From NCBI GenBank assembly GCA_002840675.1, contig PHBR01000009.1, forward strand, positions 1 to 37,202: 37,202 bases of DNA, in the 5' to 3' direction. The first letter of the stretch is position 1, and each line of letters starts with the position of its first letter. The stretch is from Chloroflexi bacterium HGW-Chloroflexi-9 (GTDB lineage: Bacteria; Chloroflexota; Dehalococcoidia; UBA2979). The translations under genes and the position numbers were made by a program. The notes beneath the pieces are model-generated. The model had not been told where the DNA came from, did no database searches, and was given only the letters and a program-made list of their open reading frames with translations. This document shows positions 30,458 to 37,202 of the stretch, one piece after another.

Positions 30458-31393
30458 GTGGCCACCCCCGACGATCGCTGGTTCGAGGTCGTCGCACGCT
30501 GCGATCCCGCCGACACGGAAGCCGCCGCCGATGTCCTGCGCGAGGCGGGCGCGGTCGGCGTCTCGATCGAGCCGGCGCTCCTGATCTCCGACTCCGCCGA
30601 CTTCTCTTACGAGGAACTCACCGACCGCCCCTGGGTGGTGCGCGCCACCTTCCCGGCCGCGCTGTCCCAGCCCGCCCGCCGCGCGCTCCGTCGTCGCCTC
30701 GCGCAGGTCGCGGTCAGCGGGCCGCTCGCGCGTCTGCGGATGCGCGAGGTGGAGCCGGTGGACTGGGCGGAGGAGTGGAAGCAGTTCTACCGCATCCAGC
30801 ACATCGGCCAGCGCCTCGTCGTCCGTCCCTCGTGGGAGCCGTACGAGGCACAGCCGCACGAGGTGATCATCGACCTCGATCCCGGCGCGGCGTTCGGCAC
30901 CGGCGAGCACGAGACCACGCGTCTCTGCCTGCTCGCGATGGAGGGCGTGATCGCGCCGGGCATGGACGTGCTGGACGTGGGCGCGGGCTCCGGCATCCTC
31001 GCGATCGGCGCGGCGAAACTCGGCGCGCGCAGCGTGCGTGCCGTGGACATCGACGCGGCGACCGTGGCGGTGGCCGTGGAGAACGCGGAGCGCAACGGCG
31101 TGGACGGGATGGTCGAGTTCGGCGCGGGCAGCGTCGGCGACATCTGGCCGTGGCCGGCCGCCCCCGCGGAGGGCTCCGCGGACCTGGTGCTCGCGAACAT
31201 CTCCTCGGTCGTGCTCGGGCGGCTCATGCCGCTGCTCGTCGCCGCGCTCCGCCCCGGCGGCACGCTGGTCGCGAGCGGCTTCCTGCGCCGCGACGCGCAC
31301 GAGGTGCGCGCCGCCGCGGAACAGGCGGGCCTCGTGGTGCGACAGGACTTCGAGGAAGGCGACTGGGGCGCCCTCGTGGCTACTCGGGCCTGA
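30458..31393 (+). CDS. prmA: Ribosomal protein L11 methyltransferase
   Basis: DPGAAFGTGEHETTRLCL and VLDVGAGSGILAIGAAKLGA motifs. GTG start. Confidence 0.94.
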   Translation: MATPDDRWFEVVARCDPADTEAAADVLREAGAVGVSIEPALLISDSADFSYEELTDRPWVVRATFPAALSQPARRALRRRLAQVAVSGPLARLRMREVEPVDWAEEWKQFYRIQHIGQRLVVRPSWEPYEAQPHEVIIDLDPGAAFGTGEHETTRLCLLAMEGVIAPGMDVLDVGAGSGILAIGAAKLGARSVRAVDIDAATVAVAVENAERNGVDGMVEFGAGSVGDIWPWPAAPAEGSADLVLANISSVVLGRLMPLLVAALRPGGTLVASGFLRRDAHEVRAAAEQAGLVVRQDFEEGDWGALVATRA

Positions 31394-32408
31394 ACGGCCG
31401 CTCCGTCCACGTCACCGGGTCCACGTTCACGCCGTAGATCGTCATCTCCCAGTGGAGATGCGGCCCGGTCGACAGGCCGGTGGATCCCATCAGCGCGATC
31501 ACCTCGCCCGCCTCCACCCGCGCGCCGGCCTCGGTCGTGATCTCCAGCAGGTGGTGGTAGCCGGTCACGACGCCGGCCCCGTGGTCCACGAGCACGGTGT
31601 TGCCACGGATCGGCATGGGCGCTGCCCAGATCACCCGGCCCGGCGCGGCGGAGACGACCGGCGTCCCCTCCGCGTTCGCGATGTCGAGGCCGCTGTGCGC
31701 GCTGCCGATCGGGCCGCCATTGATCGAGCGGGCCTGGCCGAACTCCGTCGTCACGATGCCCTCGGTCGGTCGGATGAACAGGCCGTCCCAGCTGGCGCGG
31801 CCATCGAAGGCGTTGAACTGCTCGAACGCGCGTATGCGCGCCTCGGTCGCCAGCGCCTCCGGCGTCAGCACCGAGCCTTCTTCCTCGGTCAGTTCGAGGT
31901 AGTCGACGGGTCGGTCGACCTCCACCACCGTAAACGGCACCTCGGTGGTCTCCAGCGTCGCGCCGGCGGTGTCGCGCGTTGTGACGACGGCGACCTGCGG
32001 CCCGAGGGGCGCGACGAGGCCGGCGCCGAGCGGTGCCCAGAGCGTGTCGCCGTCACGTTCGAGGGGGTAGTGGTGCCCCAGGAAGACCACGGATCCGCTG
32101 GCCGCCCCGGGACGCCGGACGGCCAGCAGCGATGTCTCGCCTCGTCCTACCTCCGGCGGGGCGAATGTGATCGTGATTGGCACCGGCGTGGAGGCAACCA
32201 CTGCCGTCGCGACGGCGGACGCCTCGGCGGTTGGGATCGCGGTGGCGAGGCCTACCGTGGCGGCGCCGGGGTCGGGGGCGCCGTCACGGAGAAGCCCGGC
32301 GCCCCCCGCGATCAGGATCACGACGAGCACGGCACCGGCCGCCCGCGCAGGCAGGCGGCGGTACCACGGCCGGAGCGGTGGCGGTGGTTCGATCAGCGCT
32401 CCGCGCAC
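31380..32408 (-). CDS. M23-family metallopeptidase, membrane-anchored
   Basis: N-terminal TM, then HSGLDIANAEGTPVVSAAPGRVIWA and GPHLHWEMT. 3' end overlaps the prmA 3' end. Confidence 0.92.
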   Translation of the reverse strand: MRGALIEPPPPLRPWYRRLPARAAGAVLVVILIAGGAGLLRDGAPDPGAATVGLATAIPTAEASAVATAVVASTPVPITITFAPPEVGRGETSLLAVRRPGAASGSVVFLGHHYPLERDGDTLWAPLGAGLVAPLGPQVAVVTTRDTAGATLETTEVPFTVVEVDRPVDYLELTEEEGSVLTPEALATEARIRAFEQFNAFDGRASWDGLFIRPTEGIVTTEFGQARSINGGPIGSAHSGLDIANAEGTPVVSAAPGRVIWAAPMPIRGNTVLVDHGAGVVTGYHHLLEITTEAGARVEAGEVIALMGSTGLSTGPHLHWEMTIYGVNVDPVTWTERPFRPE

Positions 32409-32623
32409 GTCTACTCCGGTCGATCACAGACTTCACGCTTCGGTGGTGGGTTTGACGAGATCGTAACGTGAGGCGGCGGGAGAGGCCTTTCTCGCATCTG
32501 TATACTCAAACTGAATGCGGGTCGCGGCGTCCCGTTCCCCACCACACTGGCCAGCGATCGCAACCCTGAGGCCCGGTGCGCGCCCGACAGGCGTTCCGGG
32601 GGATCGTTCCACCCGGAGGTGTC

Positions 32624-33580
32624 ATGGAAGATCCCAGGATCGTCGCGGATCGGGTGCTCGATAACGTCGAGCGCGTGATCATCGGCAAGTCGGCGGAAGC
32701 GCGTCTCGCGCTCGTGACCCTGCTCTGCCGTGGCCATCTCCTCATCGAGGATGTGCCCGGGGTGGGGAAGACCATGCTGGCGCGGGCGCTGGCCGTCTCT
32801 ACGGGGTGCCGCTTCGCGCGCATCCAGTTCACGCCGGACCTGCTCCCGGCGGACGTCACCGGTGTCTCCATCTACCAGCAGGCCACCGGTGAGTTCAGCT
32901 TCCGCCCCGGCCCGATCATGGCGGAGATCGTCCTCGCGGACGAGGTCAACCGAGCCACGCCCAAGACCCAGTCCGCGCTCCTCGAGGCGATGGAGGAGCA
33001 CCAGGTCACGGTGGACGGCGTCACCCACCTGCTCCCGGCGCCGCACATGGTGATGGCGACACAGAACCCGATTGAGTACGAAGGCACGTTCCCGCTGCCG
33101 GAGGCGCAGTTGGACCGCTTCCTCATGCGCATCCGCCTCGGCTACCCGTCCCCCACGGACGAAGTGCTGATCATGGACGCGCAGCAGTCCCACCACCCGA
33201 TCGAGGCGCTGGCGCAGGTGGTGACCCCGCGCGAGGTGGTGGAGATGCAGGACGCGGTGGGCCGCATCTACGTCGACCCGCTGATCAAGCAGTACATCGT
33301 GACGCTGGTGAACGCGACGCGTGACCACCCCGCGGCCTACCTGGGCGCGTCGCCGCGCGGCTCGCTCGCGCTCATGCGGGCGACGCAGGCGCACGCCATG
33401 CTGGACGGTCGCGACTTCGTGACGCCGGACGACGTGAAGGCGCTGGCGCAGGCCACCCTCGGCCACCGCGTGATCGTCAGCCCGAGCGCCCGCGTGCGCG
33501 AGGTGGACAGCGCGCAGATCGTGGACGAGGCGCTGGAGCGCGTGGCAGTACCGGGCGTCCGCGCCCGAGGCGGCGTGTAG
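32624..33580 (+). CDS. MoxR-family AAA+ ATPase
   Basis: [18 protein letters not shown] Walker [50 protein letters not shown]. Confidence 0.95.
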   Translation: MEDPRIVADRVLDNVERVIIGKSAEARLALVTLLCRGHLLIEDVPGVGKTMLARALAVSTGCRFARIQFTPDLLPADVTGVSIYQQATGEFSFRPGPIMAEIVLADEVNRATPKTQSALLEAMEEHQVTVDGVTHLLPAPHMVMATQNPIEYEGTFPLPEAQLDRFLMRIRLGYPSPTDEVLIMDAQQSHHPIEALAQVVTPREVVEMQDAVGRIYVDPLIKQYIVTLVNATRDHPAAYLGASPRGSLALMRATQAHAMLDGRDFVTPDDVKALAQATLGHRVIVSPSARVREVDSAQIVDEALERVAVPGVRARGGV

Positions 33581-33588
33581 GCGCGCCC

Positions 33589-34863
33589 GTGCCCTCGCTC
33601 GGCGGACCGATGGAAACGGTGCGCCGCCGTCAGAACGTGACGGTGGTGGTGGCGGTCGCCGTGATCTGCGTGGTCGTCGGTTTTGCGACCGGCTTCTGGC
33701 TCCTCTTCCGCCTCGCCTACGTCGTCGCGGTCGCCGTGCCGCTCGCCTACTTCTGGACGAAGTCGATGGCCGAGGGCCTCGAGGTGGAGGTGCAGCGCAC
33801 CTCGCAGCGAGTGACGCAGGGGCAGCCGCTGGAAGGGCGCATCGTCGTCCGCTCGCGCTCGCCGCTCCCGAAGATATGGCTGGAGATCGAAGACCCCTCC
33901 TCGATCCCGGGGCACGAGACGCGCCGCGTGCTCACGCTTGGCTGGAAGGGCATCGCCGCGTGGGGGTACCGCACGCGCACGCGCGTCCGCGGCGTCTACA
34001 CGCTGGGGCCGGTGCGCGTGACCGCGGGCGACCCCTTCGGCTTCTTCCGCGTCACCCGCACCTTCGGCGAGCCGACGACGATCCTCGTGTACCCGAACGC
34101 CCCCGACCTGCCGAACTTCTACATCCCGCCGGCGAACCTGCCGGGCGAGGGCCGCCTTCGTCGCCGCACGCACAACATCACGCCGAACGTCTCCGGCCTG
34201 CGCGAGTACGCCCCGGGTGATTCCTACAACCGCATTCACTGGCCGACGACCGCCCGCCTCGGCAAGCCGATGGTGAAGCAGTTCGAGCTCGATCCGGCAT
34301 CCGACATCTGGCTGGTGCTGGACCTGGACGCGCGCCACCATGTGGGCACCGGCGAGGACTCCACGGAGGAGTGGGCCGTCGCCGTCTGCGCCTCGATCGC
34401 ACGCTACTTCATCAACCAGCACCGCAGCGTCGGCATGATCACGTTCGGCGACGACCTGCGCGTCGATGAGCCGGACCGTGGCCAGAACCACTACACCCGC
34501 CTGCTGGAGTCGCTCGCCCTCGCGCGGTCCTCCGGCGACGCGCCGCTCTCCAACCTGCTGCTGGAGGAGTCCCGCCGCTTCGGACGGCACACGACCGTCG
34601 TGGTGGTGACGCCGTCCACCGACCCGGCGTGGGCGTTCACCCTCGTGGCCCTTGGCGCACGAGGCGTGAAGGTCGCGGCCGTGCTGCTGGAGGCGGACAC
34701 GTTCGGCCCGGCCCCCAGCCCGATCGAGGCGTACGGCACGCTCGCGGCGGGCGGCGTCTACACCTACACCGTGAAGTACCAGGACGACCTGAGCCGCGTG
34801 CTCTCGATCGGCGCCGACCCCGAGCGCGACGAGGCCGCGCGCGTCACGCGGGCGGAGGGCTAG
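33589..34863 (+). CDS. DUF58 domain-containing membrane protein
   Basis: LREYAPGDSYNRIHWPTTARLGKPMVKQFE motif and N-terminal TM segments. Directly after MoxR. Confidence 0.9.
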   Translation: MPSLGGPMETVRRRQNVTVVVAVAVICVVVGFATGFWLLFRLAYVVAVAVPLAYFWTKSMAEGLEVEVQRTSQRVTQGQPLEGRIVVRSRSPLPKIWLEIEDPSSIPGHETRRVLTLGWKGIAAWGYRTRTRVRGVYTLGPVRVTAGDPFGFFRVTRTFGEPTTILVYPNAPDLPNFYIPPANLPGEGRLRRRTHNITPNVSGLREYAPGDSYNRIHWPTTARLGKPMVKQFELDPASDIWLVLDLDARHHVGTGEDSTEEWAVAVCASIARYFINQHRSVGMITFGDDLRVDEPDRGQNHYTRLLESLALARSSGDAPLSNLLLEESRRFGRHTTVVVVTPSTDPAWAFTLVALGARGVKVAAVLLEADTFGPAPSPIEAYGTLAAGGVYTYTVKYQDDLSRVLSIGADPERDEAARVTRAEG

Positions 34864-34866
34864 CCG

Positions 34867-37202
34867 ATGGCCTCCGCACCCACCTTCGACGATGTCTTCA
34901 CCTCCCCGCACGCCACCCCTCGCCCATCGGAGACGCCGCAGCGCGGCTGGTGGTGGTCGTGGGAGGACTGGCTGACGCTCTGCCTGATCGCGCTGGCGCA
35001 GTTGCCGGTGGTGGGTTCGCTGCAGTCCTCTGACTGGGTGAACGAGATGCCCTCGCTGCTGGGCCCCGCCTCCGTCGGTCTCATGGCGGCGTGGCTGCTG
35101 GGCAAGTCGCGGCTGCCGGGCGCCATTGCGTGGGCCGTGGCCGGCGTCACCGGCGTCGCCAGCACGGTGCTGCTGGTGATGCAGACGATGGTGCTCGCAG
35201 ACCCGCTCGCCGGGGACGGCCCGCGGGCCTACTGGTCGGAGTTCTGGCTGCGGCTCCGCGACTGGGGCGGCGCGCTCCTCGACGGCGGCATCTCCACCGA
35301 CCCGCTGCCGTTCGTGGTGCTAATGGTGGGTCTGGTGTTCACCGTGGCGTTCGTCTCCACGTGGGCGGCGATCCGCTGGCTGAACCCGTGGGTCGCGCTG
35401 GTGCCGGGCGGATTCGTGCTGCTCACGAACATCTCCTACCTGCCGGGCCAGCCGTCGCTCTCGTTCATCATGTTCCTGCTCGCCGCGGTACTGCTCGTCT
35501 CTCGCGTGCAGTACCTGCGCGCGCGGGAGCGCTGGCACGAGAGCGGCTTCGAGCCCCCCGACTTCATGTCCGTGGAGGTGCTGACCGCGGGCGCCGTGGT
35601 CGCCGTGGTGCTGGTGATCGCGGCGTGGACGATCCCGACCGCCAACCACCTGGGCCCGCTCGCGGACGCCTGGGGCCGCCTCGTCGCGCCCGTCTCCAGC
35701 CGCATCGACCAGGTCGGCCAGCTGTTCATCGGCGTCGGGTCGAAGAAGGAGATCCCCGTCCACTCGCTGGGCGCGACGCTGCCGATCCAGGGCAAGATCA
35801 CGCTCGACACCGTGCCGCTGCTGGAGGTCACTACGCCCCGCGCCACAAACCTGCGCGGCGCCGTGTATGACGAGTACACCGGCGCCGGCTGGAAGGTCTC
35901 CACCGCCGCGCCGGTCGGCCTCGCCGAGACCACGATCGAGGCGGCCGAACTCGGTTCGCCGGAGACGCGCGCGCTGGTGCGTGAGGCGGTGAAGGTCACC
36001 GTGGCCGTGACCGCGGAGGGCGTCCCAGACCAGCGCCTGCTGGCCGCCGGCGATCCGCTGGCGGCGGACGTTCCCGCGCAGGTGCTCATCGACACGAACG
36101 GCGGCGCGGTGGCACTGGTGCCGGCGGACCGCACCCCCCCCGGTGGCACCTACACCACCGTCGGCGCGATCTCGGTCGCGTCCGTCTCCACCTTGCAGGC
36201 GTCCGGGGTGGTCTACCCGGCGGCGCTCTTCGATCGCTACACGCAGTTGCCGCCCAACCTGCCTCCCGAAGTCTTCGAACTGGCCGCGACCGTGACCGCC
36301 AGCGCGCAGACCCCGTACGAGGCGGCACGAATGATCGAGGCGTACCTGCGCCAGAACTACCGCTACGCGCTGGACGTGAGCGCGCCGCCGCCACGCACGG
36401 ACGCGGTCGCGGACTTCCTCTTCACGCAGCGCGCGGGGTACTTCGACCAGTTCTCGACCGCGATGACGGTCATGCTGCGCAGCATCGGCGTGCCCGCGCG
36501 CCTCGCCGCCGGCTTCACGCTCGACCCCGGGTCGTACGACGCAGCGAGCAAGACATACATCCTGACCGAGGCGGACTCGTGGTCCTGGCCGGAGGTCTAC
36601 TTCCCCGGCCTCGGGTGGGTGGAGTTCAACCCGACCCCCAGCCGGGACCTGGTGTCGCGGCCGGGCGACGACAGCGCCGCGCTCGCGGAACGCGATGCCG
36701 CGCTCACGCCCGACTTCGGTGACCTCCCTATCGACGACCTGCTGCTTTCTGACGCAGAGATCCCCGGCTTCGGCCCGATCGGTGACTTCGATGCCGCGGC
36801 ATTCGAGGGGGAGAGCGGCGCGGTTCATCTCGTTGCGCGCGTGCTCGGGTCGGTGATCGTCGCCGCGACCGGCGCGTTCATCCTGTTCCTGGCGCTGCGC
36901 TTCGCCTGGGAGCGGTCGTTCGGCGGACTCATCGGCGCAGAGCGGCGCTGGGCGAAGGTACAGCGGCTCGCCGGGTGGGCCGGTATCGCGCCGCCCGACG
37001 ACCGCACGCCCTCCGAGGCGGCACGGTTCCTCGAGGACTACATCGCCGAGCCGGCCGCCCTCGGTGCGCTCGCCCGTGCGTTCACGGTGGCGCGGTACGG
37101 GCACGCGCCGGACGAGCCGGCGGAGGCCGCCCGGGCGCTGGACGAGGACTACCGGCGGGTGAGCCGCCCGCTCTGGCGGCTGACGGTGGGCCGCGTGTTC
37201 CG
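34867..37202 (+). CDS. TgpA-like transglutaminase-fold membrane protein (3' truncated), catalytic triad not conserved
   Basis: ATG 34867, frame open to the window end, so absent from the ORF track. Multiple N-terminal TMs. Transglutaminase-like DAVADFLFTQRAGYFDQFSTAMTVMLRSIGVPARLAAGF...EADSWSWPEVYFPGLGWVEFNPTPS, then a TM and DUF4129-like tail. Confidence 0.9.
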   Translation, partial: MASAPTFDDVFTSPHATPRPSETPQRGWWWSWEDWLTLCLIALAQLPVVGSLQSSDWVNEMPSLLGPASVGLMAAWLLGKSRLPGAIAWAVAGVTGVASTVLLVMQTMVLADPLAGDGPRAYWSEFWLRLRDWGGALLDGGISTDPLPFVVLMVGLVFTVAFVSTWAAIRWLNPWVALVPGGFVLLTNISYLPGQPSLSFIMFLLAAVLLVSRVQYLRARERWHESGFEPPDFMSVEVLTAGAVVAVVLVIAAWTIPTANHLGPLADAWGRLVAPVSSRIDQVGQLFIGVGSKKEIPVHSLGATLPIQGKITLDTVPLLEVTTPRATNLRGAVYDEYTGAGWKVSTAAPVGLAETTIEAAELGSPETRALVREAVKVTVAVTAEGVPDQRLLAAGDPLAADVPAQVLIDTNGGAVALVPADRTPPGGTYTTVGAISVASVSTLQASGVVYPAALFDRYTQLPPNLPPEVFELAATVTASAQTPYEAARMIEAYLRQNYRYALDVSAPPPRTDAVADFLFTQRAGYFDQFSTAMTVMLRSIGVPARLAAGFTLDPGSYDAASKTYILTEADSWSWPEVYFPGLGWVEFNPTPSRDLVSRPGDDSAALAERDAALTPDFGDLPIDDLLLSDAEIPGFGPIGDFDAAAFEGESGAVHLVARVLGSVIVAATGAFILFLALRFAWERSFGGLIGAERRWAKVQRLAGWAGIAPPDDRTPSEAARFLEDYIAEPAALGALARAFTVARYGHAPDEPAEAARALDEDYRRVSRPLWRLTVGRVF

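Noticed and set aside
29126-31300. 724-aa minus-strand ORF antisense to dnaJ and prmA
   Set aside because: Low-complexity Arg/Ala/His/Val composition and no recognisable domain; the plus strand carries DnaJ and PrmA.
32501-32506. TATACT as a -10 box for the MoxR operon
   Set aside because: No convincing -35 at the right spacing, so I did not call a promoter.
35320-37104. 594-aa minus-strand ORF at the right edge
   Set aside because: Antisense of the TgpA-like gene, which is open in frame 1 from 34867 and simply runs off the window.

Overview
High-GC bacterial chromosomal window that reads like a Chloroflexota (Dehalococcoidia-like) genome; this taxon call is inference from gene order and protein style only. 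Most of it is tightly packed core genes: a lysine/DAP cluster (dapB, asd, dapA), purA, pyrG, a transaldolase/FSA-like gene, rho, two M23 peptidases, fabH coupled to a sigma-70-family factor, a perfect CIRCE element upstream of hrcA-grpE-dnaK, then a tyrosine phosphatase, dnaJ and prmA, and a MoxR/DUF58/TgpA-like membrane operon running off the right edge. I found no CRISPR array, transposase, rRNA or tRNA. The items most worth a second look are: (1) the TgpA-like transglutaminase at the right edge, whose Cys-His-Asp triad reads Phe-Trp-Asn; (2) a nested palindromic REP/MITE-like element at about 14912-15191 with perfect 20-bp terminal inverted repeats; (3) an unlisted 52-aa Cys/His-rich small protein (TTG start, strong SD) behind a long structured leader with tiny SD-led ORFs; (4) a beta-lactamase-fold protein that has lost the HxHxDH signature; (5) a 16-bp perfect palindrome in a possible promoter upstream of the LysM-M23 gene; (6) a phosphatase inserted between dnaK and dnaJ.
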